DNA from: Neckera pumila | Taxonomy: Eukaryota; Streptophyta; Bryopsida; Hypnales; Neckeraceae | DNA length: 64,000 bases | Reading direction: 5' to 3' | Assembly: GCA_963969595.1 (NCBI GenBank) | Contig: OZ018409.1 | Coordinates: 1,366,501-1,430,500 of the forward strand | Part shown: positions 11,261 through 23,173 of the stretch, one piece after another | How positions within the stretch are numbered: the stretch's first letter is position 1 | Layout of the letters: every line of letters starts with the position of its first letter | Translations under genes and position numbers: made by a program | Notes under the pieces: generated by a model | Told to the model about the DNA's origin: nothing | Seen by the model: only the letters and a program-made list of their open reading frames with translations | The model's database searches: none

Positions 11261-14200
11261 ATGGCGACGATGCAGCAAGTTTGTATTAGTATGCGAGGAT
11301 GTGGAGTTTCGACTCCGACGACGTTGGGTGCTTCTTCCCGATGTGAGGCGGCTATGGTGTCGTTTCAAGGGTTGCGAGCGACGGAGTCTCCGATGCGCAA
11401 CAATCGAGCCGGCGTGGTGACCGAGGTCGCTGCGGGCTCGTTGTTGCGAGGGCGGTCTGCTGCTGGGGTTGTTCGCTGTAGTGCTGCAGCTGCGAGCAGC
11501 AATGGCTCCAATGGCAATGCTGCCTCGTCGTCGTCTCGTGGGGGACACAATCACAGCTGCATGGATGTCGTGTTTATCTCGGCGGAAGTGGCGCCGTGGA
11601 GCAAGACGGGCGGGCTTGGAGATGTGCTGGGTGGGCTTCCACCTGCGCTTGCTGTAAGAGTTTGACGAGGCTCTCTCTCATTGTTGCCAATGTGTCAATC
11701 AATGCTTGGGCGAAGGAGGAGCGTTTGCTGGAGCCTCCTCTGTGTTCAAGAATTGGTTGAGGAGCTTGCTATTGAGGGTTTCACAGTTGTCCGTTTCTTG
11801 TGTATGTTTACACTTCAACTTCGATATGGCCAATTACTCGTGCTGGTTTAGTTATTGTTTTTCAGCAGCAGTATAGAGGGATTGGAGTGGCGTTTTCCTC
11901 AAATGTAGAAATGCTTTTGTAATCCTGGAGAACAACGGCTTTTAGTGTGATGCTTGTGTGGAGGAATTGGTTTAGCCTGTCTTTTTGGATGTAGACGAGC
12001 TTTGCCAACCTAGGAGAGTAATGGCTGTTCCTGAGTGATGCTGGCGATGGATCTTAATGAGAATTCTCTATCGAATTCAGAGCTGGATGCTGCGATTATT
12101 GAATTGAGAACATTGCTGATTGTTTCAGTTGTGTATTCTTGTGTATTCTTGTATATTCATGCCATGACCATGGCGCGGTGATTAGAAGGTCGATGGAAGT
12201 TTTGAGTAGCAGAGTCCGATTGTGCAGTGGCTCTTGGTATATTAGAAGAGCGTGTGGTAGCAACAGAGTTTTAATCTGCTCTTGTTTGGTGTGATTGCAG
12301 GCTCGATGCCATCGTGTGATGACCGTGGCCCCTCGATACGACCAATACAAAGATGCCTGGGATACAAACACTCCTACTGAAGTATGTATGGTTTCTTTCA
12401 AATTTGAACAATTGAGAGTCTCGTTTCTTGTTGAATGAAGGTTCTGGGTTGTGCAAATGATAAGTTCCAGTGTTTTGAGGGCCGTTTGTTTATGGGTGCT
12501 GTGTAGATCACTATTGGCAACAGGACAGAGACGGTCAACTTCTTCCACACCCACAAGCGTGGTGTGGATCGAATCTTTGTCGATCATCCACTTTTTCTTG
12601 CAAAGGTGGTTTTCTTCTTTCTACATTGGAATGTGTTGGAATGTCACTCGCATTAAGATTTGGAATGTGAACAGGTCTAAGGAAAGGGTCTGCAATCGCT
12701 CATTTATGAAAGTATTCCAATCCTTGCGTTTAAAATCCTGGCGAAGTTTCCGTTGCTGTTTCTGATACTGAATCATGGTGCAGGTCTGGGGTAAAACTGG
12801 CGGCAAGATTTATGGTCCCACTTCTGGAGAGGATTATGACGATAATCAGTTTCGGTTCATGCTTCTTGCAAAGGTGACCTGACCTTTGAATACTTTCATG
12901 TCTCCTTGTGTTTTTACTTTTGATGTAAGTTCCAACGTTGAACTTAATGATGCATACTAAAATCACTTATCCCTGCCTTACAAATGTCCTGTCCAGGCTG
13001 CCATTGAAGCAGCCAGGGTTCTAAACCTTGACAGCAATGAGTTCTTCAGCGGCCCATACGGTAGGTCTTTTAACCTCAGAAACATCAAGGATCGAAAATT
13101 TCTTGAGGAGATTCGTCAAGAGATCGATTTGACTTGAATATATTAAATTTTCACCAGGTAATGTATTGAAACCTGGACGTATTGTTGCATGAAGTAAGGA
13201 CACCAATGATCTTAAAATGTGCCTACAGGTGAAAATGTTGTCTTTGTGGCTAATGACTGGCATACGGCCCTTGTCCCTTGCTACCTCAAGAGCGACTACA
13301 AGGCTGCTGGACTCTTCCAAAGCGCAAAGGTGAGTGATGCCACAGTCGGAGTAGTTGCAGATGAATGAAAATCTTTCTCATGTAGGAGCATTGTATGCAC
13401 TTAGTGCCAGTTGCATTTGTGCAGTTTGTAATGTGCCAATTGAAGTATGGTATCTTAATTACATTATGGTGCACTGTAATTTAATCCCTAAACGACAAGG
13501 ACCGTAAACCGGGCCTCAGAGTTTTTTTGGTAAAGTTAAAAAGGTCAGAGGTGGTGTTTCTTCTGTTCAATTTTATTTGTTTGTGGACCGATAGATGCAA
13601 CTTTCTCCAGTGATATAAAATTTGGTCCTATCTGAATCATTGATTTTTCACGATCTGGTCAATTGACGTTGGTCGTTTCAAATGATGAAGCCTTGGTCTT
13701 TTGGGGGTTAATTTCTGAAGGAAACTAAATTTTTACTTAGTAAGAGGAATTTACTGATGACGACACTGCAAAAATGACCGGAAATGGACCAAATATTGAA
13801 GTACCTCTTATGACATGGAACTTGGTATGGCAGGTGGCTTTCTGTGTGCACAACATAGCCTATCAAGGAAGGTTTGCCTTCGCTGATTTTGACAAGCTAG
13901 GCCTGTCAGACAGCTTCCGAAGCTCATTTGATTTCATGGATGGGTAAATGCTCTGGCTTTTCCCTCGCATGATCTTGGAGTCCAAATTCGATGACATAAT
14001 GGCATAATATGAGCAGTTCATTGTTCTTCAGGCGTTCTAGTGGACGAGTGTTACCTCCTTATGTGTTGACTTTACATAAGTGTCACGGAAAACTCTACTC
14101 CCTCCTAAAATGCATTTGAAGATATTTAAGCGTCAACAACTTTTTTCATCCCGACACTTCACTATTCACTATTTTTCCATGTGATTTAGAAAGTGGATAT

Positions 14201-16369
14201 CATCATATTATGTAAATGTTAACTTCCTCCCATCTTCTTTATGTAAGTGTTACCTTCATAAATGTTCATGCATCAATAGTTCTACTCCCTATTGTTATCA
14301 TTTACAGAAGGTTGACTGTCTATGCTAACTGCAGGTACACGAAGCCAGTGAAAGGACGCAAAATCAACTGGATGAAGGCAGGGTTTATCGAGTCCGATCT
14401 AAATATTACTGTGAGCCCTAATTACGCTGCCGAGCTCGTTTCTGGGGATGACACCGGAGTGGAGCTTGACGACACTGTCCGAGAAGAAAAAATTAAAGGG
14501 ATTGTCAATGGCATGGACGTTCAAGAGTGGGACCCGTCTGCTGACACGTACCTTGACACTCCTTATGACATCAACACGGTATGAGCCTTGCATGGCAACC
14601 TTGGTATTCTAGTTTATTGGTTCTGAACCAAAGGGGAGGAGGCCTCACAGTGAATATGAGGAAGTTTGAGTAGGACATCGCTATTAAAGTGAGGCAATTC
14701 TGCATTTGCCAGAGTCACTCGTAGTGTAACTGCTTGTTATTAAATAGTTTGAGAGGGATTTTTCATTATTATGTTTTGTGTTTTATATGCAGGTGTTTGA
14801 AGCAAAGCCAGTGTTGAAGGAGGCGTTGCAAGCAGAGGTTGGACTTCCAATCAGGCCAGACGTGCCTCTATTCGGTTTTATCGGTCGACTGGAAGAGCAA
14901 AAGGGCTCTGATATTTTGGCCGAAGCTGTAAAGGATTTTCTGAAAGAGGACATCCAGCTGATTGTGCTGGTACGTGAGCCGTTACTCAATTGTGTTTCAT
15001 GGTTCTTGTAGCTCTAAAGATATTATACCACCGGCCAATGGTATAAATCCTGGTGGTTTGATTTCTGTTTTCTCCTTTCGCTTCTTCCTATACATGTCAA
15101 GAATGTCGCATCGCCTCTTCGTGTGCGGAAGTAAACAGCTCTAACAGGATTTTCAGCAAAAATTAGATTGTTTTAAGGAGCTTTTAGAAAACATCATAGA
15201 AAGGATCTTCCTCATAATTCATGGGGAGGTTCCCTTGTGGTCACAGTAGACCATACACAGCAATCACTGTGAACAATCAGTGCGAGCATAGAGAGGCCTC
15301 CCCACGACTTATGAGATATTTTCTTGATGATGCTATCCGAAATATGCTTTCTGAAGCCATCTTGATTTGCTGAAAACACTGTTTCTCTCTATTCCCGTTG
15401 CAAAGTTGATTGTTCTTCACATAGCTTACGTTGACGGGATTGAAAATGAATCTATGGTTGACAGGGAACTGGCAAGAAACATCTGGAGAAGCAACTAGAG
15501 GATCTACACACCAAGTTCCCCGGGAAGGCAGTGGGAGTGGTGAAGTTCAACACCCCTTTGGCGCATATGATTACAGCTGGGGCCGATTTCATGCTGGTGC
15601 CAAGTCGGTTTGAGCCATGTGGTCTCATCCAATTACATGCCATGCGCTACGGAACGGTAAGTATCCTGAATTAATCCTGAAGGGACCAAGAGCCCAATTC
15701 GGGTCTTATTTTTTTAGGAAATTTTGAGTAAATCGCTTATGAACTTTCTTTAGTCATCTGAGTTATGTTTTTCACAACACGGTCCATCAAATTGATCGTT
15801 TTAAAACTATGAATCGTTGGGCTTTTAGGGGTCAATCCTTCACTACACAAGCGAGATTTTAAACCTTGTATTAGCTTCTTCACTTGATTTGCTTCGTGCT
15901 AACAATCTTGTTTGTTGTTTGTGTGCCACAGCCGCCCGTGTGTACATCGACAGGTGGACTTGTCGACACAGTGAAAGATGGCGTTACAGGATTCCAAACT
16001 GGAAAACCTTTCCACGTTGATGTAAGCCCTTACATCAATCAACTATCTGCTGGATTAGTAACGATTCAATACTTCTTTAGGCTGGCATGTTTTCAAATGC
16101 TAACATTGGTCAAACTGCAACAGTGTGAGAAGGTTGACCCAGAAGACGTGGCCCTCCTCTCGGCCACTGTGAAGAGGGCAGTCGAGGTCTACGGGACTCC
16201 GAAATTGAAGACCATGATCAGAGCCTGCATGGCGCAAGACCTGTCCTGGAAAGGCCCTGCGCGCGAATGGGAGGAGACACTGTTGGGACTGCAGGTCGAA
16301 GGCGGTGGCCCTGGCCAAGAGGGTGAAGAAATTGCTCCCAAAGCCAAGGCCAACATTGCAGCCCCTTGA
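11261..16369 (+). CDS. GBSS: granule-bound starch synthase, plastid, 12 exons
   Basis: Glycosyltransferase family 5 enzyme that adds glucose from ADP-glucose to amylose inside plastids. Exons: 11261-11653, 12301-12381, 12507-12605, 12784-12873, 12997-13060, 13229-13329, 13834-13943, 14335-14578, 14793-14969, 15465-15656, 15932-16021, 16124-16369. All junctions are GT-AG and keep frame, giving about 628 residues, normal for the family. Residues 1 to about 95 are rich in Ser, Ala and Arg, as in a plastid transit peptide. The ADP-glucose motif KTGGLG is at 115-120, PSRFEPCG at about 499-506 and the second loop STGGL at about 523-527. The ATG at 11261 gives the transit peptide. The GBSS class rather than soluble SSI or SSII is judged from overall resemblance (for example [20 protein letters not shown]) and the lack of a long N-terminal extension. 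The model looks intact. Confidence 0.93.
13481..13711. mobile_element. short TTAA-flanked MITE in starch synthase intron 6
   Basis: A 231-bp segment starting TTAA-TCCCTAAACGACAAGGACC and ending GCCTTGGTCTTTTGGGGG-TTAA. The ends match the TTAA family. It lies within the 13330-13833 intron and does not touch splice sites. Confidence 0.65.
15671..15835. mobile_element. short decayed TTAA-type MITE in starch synthase intron 10
   Basis: A 165-bp segment, TTAA-TCCTGAAGGGACC at the left and GGGCTTTTAGGGG-TCAA at the right. The inverted match continues as AGAGCCCAA against AAAGCCCAA. It sits just after the donor of the 15657-15931 intron. Confidence 0.5.
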
Positions 16370-18446
16370 ATCGTCCATAGTCCACATCAGCTTGCATTCA
16401 CTTAATGCACTGGATTGATCGATTTGCTGGATTTAGTGCAATTTTCCCCGTTCGACACGAGGATTATTTATTGCTCTGTTCAATCTCAGTGGTGAGGGAG
16501 TTGCTGTTACGAAAAACCCAAACCAATTTTGAAAGTTTTGAGGTGGTTTTGGATGAGCTTCTGCTGGTGAACTAGCTGTTGTGTTAGAAGATGAAGAATT
16601 TTGAAAGGCTCGAAAGTGCGGGAGGTCTGCTTGAGACTGCATCCGTGTAGGGGAGAGTGATGGCAATGCCAGTTTTATGATTTGAGGTGGCATTACTTCA
16701 CCGGAGATCAAGTGCAAATTCTTGATTGTATATCATACTGAGGCTTAATCAGAGTGGAGACTTTTATTACAGTCGTTGGTTTCACTGCCTATCACACAGA
16801 CATTGGATTATCAGTGAGGTCTTGCTGACAAGATGGGTGTCTTCTTTTCACTGCTAAATCAAGAGCTTCCAAGGAAGCTCTTACTGCAACGAATTATCCT
16901 TCACTTCACCCTTTATCAGCTCTCTTCGCGGATGATTTGCAATTTGTTCTCAAAATTTCAGCGAGACCCAAGGATAAGGGATGATTTATAATGCTTGAAT
17001 ACCGCTATCTAGAGATTGTAGACTTTTGTTGCATATTTCAATCAGCTCTTTCTTTTTCCTTTTCTATAATTGAAGCAGCATGACTCATCGTTGCCTCCCA
17101 CAGACCCACACAAGCTTCGGAATTTCAAAACCCTGGAACCTTGATTAATCCTTTAATGCCATGTGCCACATGTATGTTCATCCATTCTCTTCAAATTTGC
17201 TTTCATCCAATTAGAAATATATACATAGATTCCCCCCCTCCCCCCCCCCCCAAATAATCTGAAATTTCTATGAATTGTAGAAAAGTGATTTCATGTGTGA
17301 AAAATCATTCATATGTAGTTGCTAAATGTATAAATCATCATCTGAAATAAATTTCATTCATATGTACATAAGAAACTCCCAAATGCAATACTCTCTAAAG
17401 TAATAAACGCCGTTAGGAAATGTTGATTGTTGGTCTCGACTTAACAATATGAACCACATACAAACATCATGACTGCAATGCCCCTTCTTAATGTAATGAC
17501 CTCTTTAATGTAATGTGTTAGACCGGTGATAATCCTAAGACTTTAGAGAGTTTCTACTATAGTTGCTAAATGGGGGCAAACTAAGTAAAGAAATTTAACC
17601 TTGTAACAATGCTACCACCTAAAAGTGTCTGATGAAGGATATGCAGAATCTTTCTATGTAGGATAGAAGAGCAAACATTCATCCTTGGAATTTTGTGTGA
17701 AAAGGGAAAAGTCTTGCACAATAATTTGACCTCCAATGAATGCTCTTGATTTTTTTTTTGAAGCAAATGATTCACACGGTACCCACAATTCCACGGTGAC
17801 CAGGCCAGCGTACCAGGAAACTCCGTGGTCACAGACCCGGCGTTCCATCCTGGAATCAATGCAGGGGCGGGAATTCCAAGGAAACACTCCGTACTTGAAG
17901 AAGGCCCCACAAGAACAAAGTGCAACTGCAGCATTTCGAAACAGACACAACTCAAGTCTGCTACGGAACCGACTTTCAGAAAGCATCTGGCCGTTCGCAG
18001 TTGTATTGGGCTCCCAGTTGTCTTCCTTGTATTGGCAGTAATTTCAGGCATTCCCAGGCAGGCCGACTATGATCACCTTTCGAAGAAATCTTACATTTGT
18101 AACAAGCCTTATAGTCTTTCAGTATTCAAAACAGTATTCACAATTACAGTTTTCGCTACAAATCGGATACTTCAGTGCATCCCAGAATCCACCCGCAAAA
18201 CAGGAATGTTGTTCCTGTACTAGCTCCTCCAACTATGCGAAGCATTTCGGTCCGAGTGTCCGACCGTGGTTTTGAAGAAACGGAATCTGGGTGAATTCTC
18301 GCCGCGCGCGGCAGCCCGAGTGTTTTCTTTCTTTCTCTTGCAAGGAAAGGAAACCAAGCGCACGGCTTGGATCAAAGGAGCTCTCTGCAACTGCCTCTGC
18401 GTCTGCTCACTCTGTCTTGTGCCTGCTGAGCGTGGTCAGTAATATT
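16370..18446. other. 3' region of GBSS and spacer before the DUF3445 gene
   Basis: Contains the starch synthase 3' untranslated region, of unknown length. A C-tract (mostly C, 17232-17251) occurs in it. From about 17750 to 18440 the base composition is genic, consistent with the promoter and 5' leader of the following gene. Reading frames there have no family resemblance and overlap on both strands. Confidence 0.4.
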
Positions 18447-21400
18447 ATGGCATCCCTGCAGGTTTCGGACCCCTTTGTACGATTACTACGCTCCAATCAC
18501 TTCCAAATTCCTTGCACAGAGAGTTGGTAGTCTCTTGCTGGGGGTGTCCGCCCAGTTCCTCGTGTTTCTTTTATGATTTTGGGACTACGCAGCGACTAGA
18601 TTGCTTAGTGGAGAGCAAATTCTTTCTCCGGGAACATGATTGCTTGCAATTGCATAATCGCCTTGGCTGGAGTTCATTATGTTGACTGGTTTGTCCATGC
18701 TGTGGAGTCATTAATTAGTTTTGTCTCCTGGGGATGCTGTGTGAAATTGGCTGAAATCTGGACTTGGCCCTTAACGGAAGGTTTATGGGATTACAATTAG
18801 TTTATGGGCTGTTGTTTGCTTACAATTGCAGACACGGAGTTTGCGAACGTGCACCCCCTGCCCACAGCCATGCATCAAACGAAACGGAGCTCAATTGTCG
18901 CGAATTGCAGTTCCCAATTGCAAAGTAAGTGGCGTACAATCGCCGTGTGTTTCATTTGGTGCTCAGCTTGGCGATAATCCGCAAGGCATTGAGCGAACTG
19001 CAACTTCATGTCGTTCTCAGAGCTTGCTTTTCTCGGAACCTAATGCTCTGTGCGTTACAACACTAGGGTTTCAATTTCTTGGACCTGATCTAACGAGGAA
19101 GATTTCGCCCACATGATCATGTGCACAGAGTTCGAAATGGCGAGTAGCCATCGTAAGGGCAGTAGGCTCTTGTCCCTTCGGCTTCAAAAGTTCCATTGGC
19201 AAGGGTGCCAACCGAGAACTGTCGATGGAAATGAACGTGGCGACGGTGGGTCCTTCAGTGAATACAACACCCTATGCCCCTGCTCCATCTTCCGAAGCCC
19301 CTGACGACGTCAATCTCGGACCTGGTTCGCCCTTACTCAAACAGAGTCTGAATTGTTGTGTTGTCTGAATTGCAGTGCTGTCTGAATTGTGGGCATATCA
19401 GGATCCTGCAATGGGTAGCAACCCCTGACTGTTCGGGATCCCCAATCTTTGTGCACAATTGGTAGTAGTCGCATAATTTGCAAAGCATAATATGCATGTG
19501 GTTTCAGGGACATACGAGTACTTGCCGCTGAAGACCCCTTACCGCATGACAATGGGCATAGAGCCGTTGGACATGGAGGATTGGATTGAGATCGACGTCT
19601 TCTACGACGAAGAAATGGCGCTCCGTCGTGAGATTTTGGAAAGCCGGAAAGAAGTGGTCATCGTGAGCCGACCCGAGGCGACGGAGGCCAACTGGGAAGT
19701 GCTGGAGATGCTGGTCGAGTTTTTGCCAAAACGTTTCCCAGCTCGGTTCCGTCGTGAGGGCTCCCTGTTATATAACCTCGCGACTGGCGACTGCTACAAC
19801 GTCGATGATCGGTCGCTTGATCCACTCGACGTGACGTCGCGTCTCATTCAGGTGCGTCTCCTGTTTCCATTGGAGCCGTGAGAGCAGCAAAGAGCTATTG
19901 CTATCAATTTGTGAATTAGGTTCACCGATTTAGGGTTTGTGCTTTGATGAGTTTCTTGCAGCTCTGCACTTGCTTGTAGGCAAATCCGGAGGCTCTATAA
20001 GGTAGAGGACGCTAATAGCAACTCATCTGTTCTCACACTGGTTTAGCCTTCAAGTTGCAGGTAGTGTTAGCATGACTTGGTTAAACGTCTATGGCTACTG
20101 AACTTTGAATGGAAATGGGTTTGAATACTGTCTCTTCAATAGTGGTCGATCTACAACCTCCCACTATGCACAAGCAATTTATTCGTGGTGATGGAACTTA
20201 ATCTCAACAATTGGTCTCTTCTACCCAAGGAAATCTCTCCTGTGAGCTCTATTCAACTTCCAAAAATCACACTCCTACTAACGTATGGGGAGGGACTGTT
20301 GGACGCATATGTACGCTTAAAGGTGGACGCCAATTGAATCCTTTCTTCATGTGAAGAATGCGGAATGAGTGTACCTTCGAATTCTGAATCTACGTCATGG
20401 TGGGGGTGATGGAATGCGCAGGAAGATGTATGTGTGATGATGAAAGTGGAAGGCACATTGAGGCTCGTTTCGGGTGCTGTGTTGTTTCCCCAACGGTGGC
20501 AGTTGCAGGAGAAGATGGGGATGGACATGCGGTCCATTCACCTGCCCGTGCCCTTGTATGCAGAGGTGATTGGATCCGCCGTGGAGCAGTTCATGGATCG
20601 CTTGAGAGTGGGCAAGCCTGTGTGGCGCGCCAATTGGGCTATCGCCGACGATCCCACTCTGTTTCAACCTTTGAATGAGGTAGGGTTGACATGACATTGA
20701 CTGCACCTTCTCCTTCTCTGCGCACTAATTGCACATCAACTGCGTGAATTTCGGTTCACATTGTAAGAAAGTTGCTTTCCTTCTTGTGGACTCTACGATC
20801 ACTGATTATAAAATTGTGGATTCACGTAATCGTTGATTATAGAATTTCCAGAAATTCTCGTGTGACTAGGTCTTTAGACAAGTGACAGAAAGTGTATGCA
20901 GTGAAACGTTTTGGGGGTGGGTCAGGTGCATTGATCTTTGTGGTTCTAACGGTGGTTGAATGAAATTTTGGACGTCATCACTGAATGTATAGTTCATTAC
21001 CTTGAAGCATTTTTCCTTGTGAAACTGTTGCCTCAACCCGGTGTAGAAGTTTCAAATCATTGAATACGGTTTTGAATTGTATGCTGTGCCATTTGAAAAG
21101 GGTGGTGGTAGTCAATGCATGACTGCCATATCGTTAACCATGCTGCAGGAACGAATGAATGGCTCCGTCACACTTTTTGAGTGCATACATTTCTTGGTTT
21201 CTTCTGGAAAATTGATCTGTTTCTTTGTTATGCCGACTCACTTTCTTTGCTACTTTCTGATCAGGAGGACATCTATGCCGCCTTGCAAGGCAAAGTCCGA
21301 AAACCCTTCGATGTCAGCGACCTCGCTGGGAACGTGGGCTCTCGTCTGTACACACGGTGTGAGCGGGAGACGTTGCTGCGACTTCCAAGGTGCACTGCCC

Positions 21401-21874
21401 TCCTCTGTAACCCCTTTCTTCATTCTGTAACTTAACTCCCAAACCTAAACCCTAGGGAGAGTCCTGCCACATCAGTGTCACAGTCAAATTTTTTTCCAGC
21501 TTTCGGGTGTCCCTAACTTACTGTCACGAGGTGATCACCGATCATGACTTCAATCGTGTTTTCTCAGTATGATGGAACAAGCACTGTTTTGATATTGTGG
21601 GTTGGGTTTGTTAAATTCTTCTTTATTTTTCCACATTCTCCAACCAGTAACAGTTTCTGACGTGCTTGGGTGCAGATCGGGGGCCATTCTCTTCACCATT
21701 CGTACATATATAAGACCATTGACAGTCTTTGAGTCGCGACCTGTACTAGCAAAGCAGATGGTGCGAGCTTTGGAGGCCCTGCCCAACTCCATTACCAAGT
21801 ACAAGACCATGGCTGGCTTCTACGACGCTGCCCTCAAGTATCTCCGAGACTGTGCCGCCCAAACATTCGGTTGA
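18447..21874 (+). CDS. DUF3445 / heme-dependent oxidative N-demethylase-like protein
   Basis: Member of the DUF3445 family, whose characterised bacterial member (HDOD) is a heme enzyme that oxidatively demethylates amines. The plant substrate is unknown. Secure exons: 19508-19851, 20422-20679, 21265-21389 and 21676-21874. Family hallmarks are MTMGIEPLDMEDWIEID at the start of the domain, LDVTSRLIQ-EDVC across an intron, SIHLPVPLYAE, VWRANWAIADDP, and LPRSGAILFTIRTYIRPL across the last intron. The 5' part is my model: 18447-18461, 18832-18924 and 19129-19345, joined in frame by GT-AG sites (the last donor is weak). It gives about 416 residues with a Ser/Arg-rich, acid-poor N-terminus that could be a plastid or mitochondrial transit peptide. 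An alternative start is the ATG at 19225. Function in plants is not established. Confidence 0.85.
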
Positions 21875-22929
21875 ATTTGTATGCTTCATTTCTGATCAAC
21901 TAGGCTTCCTGATGTCCATTGCTGGTTATTGGCTTCGATGCACATATAGATCCCACTGGAGTATAGTAAACTATTGTTCCCGAGTACTGATGTCGTCAGC
22001 GTGGCGGTTGAAGACCAAGGTAGGAGAATCTTAATCCCAAACAATTTGCTCTAGTCGGATATATTCTGGTCAGCACTTGAAATTGGATCTTAACGCTCCA
22101 AAGCATGCATTATTTGGATAGCTCATGCAAACGTTATGAGAGTTCAAAAGTTTATTTGCAGATGAAGTGAAACTAACAGAAGATCAGATATCTAGGTGGT
22201 GTACGTCTTAAAATCAAGCTTGTACTCATCGTCTAAGATTTTAGGGGCTTAAAATTAAGATGATATTGGAATTGGATTCTTTGACCTTACATTCCTGCTG
22301 TCAATGCTGGAGCATTTGTACAGCCCAATGCCCCTCCGTCAAGAAACAGCGGCACCTGGAGGCTAGACCCAATGTAAATAATGCATTGTTCCCCACTGAA
22401 ATCTGCTGGTGCTGTTCAGAATACTGTACTTAGAACAATATCATTTTCACAATGTTCATATGCAACAAGCAATTCTTACTTCATGATAATAGTTTGGTCA
22501 GTTTGGATTGTTTTGCCCTACAAAGTATGATACTAAAGGGAAATTATAATACGAAGTATTTCTTGCAATTCTATAATTGCATGGATGGTGAACACAATGA
22601 TAAATCCGTCATTTAAAAGCTAGAAAACATCATCTTTTGATCAAAATATTGGATGTTAGGGTCGATGAATGAATCAATGGAGGATGGAGATAAGGAATCA
22701 ATAGTTTGGGAAATCCTCTCAACATCCAATTCAAAGAGTTTAGGAACTCAAAATGAATTGGGATCGGGAGAAATCAATGTCACTTCAACAGTTCCTTTTC
22801 CACCATTGAAAAATTCAGAAATCCCATTCACCAAGCCATCCAGCGCATCCTCCGGTATTTACACCCACTAATTTAGTGCAAAGCAATCCCATCACTCTTT
22901 ACCCGTTCATCATCGTTCTCAAGAGGAGG
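21875..22929. other. spacer between two convergent genes
   Basis: 3' flanks of the DUF3445 gene (+) and the receptor kinase gene (-), which converge here. A 72-codon frame at 22653-22871 has no recognisable domain. No repeat ends were identified. Confidence 0.4.
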
Positions 22930-23173
22930 TGCGAGAGCAGCGATGGTTTATAGAGTTTGTTTCAAACCTCACGCATTGCGCCAACCCCGAGCATGATCAC
23001 CATCTTTCTCGAGAGCAGGGTTGAGGAGTGCAGCGATGGTTTCTAGGATTCGCACCACCTCAAGCATTGCGGTTCTTAAACCTGTTTGTGCTCAGCTTGC
23101 TCACCATCTTTCACCAGAGCAGGGTTGAGTGCAGCGATGGTTTCTAGGGTTTGCACAACCTCAAGCATTGCGG
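22930..23173. repeat. tandem duplication of the receptor kinase 3' end
   Basis: The last coding part of the kinase (about 23076-23173, with CAAGCATTGCGG and GAGCAGGGTTGAG on the + strand) is repeated at about 22982-23072 (offset 101) and, more decayed, at about 22930-22980 (offset 91). The copies lie just beyond the stop codon. Confidence 0.75.

Noticed and set aside
16433..16717. 94-codon frame on the - strand after GBSS
   Set aside because: Lies in the probable 3' untranslated region, with no domain.
17581..18051. Overlapping long frames on both strands before the DUF3445 gene
   Set aside because: They contradict each other, have no family resemblance and lie in what is probably promoter and leader.
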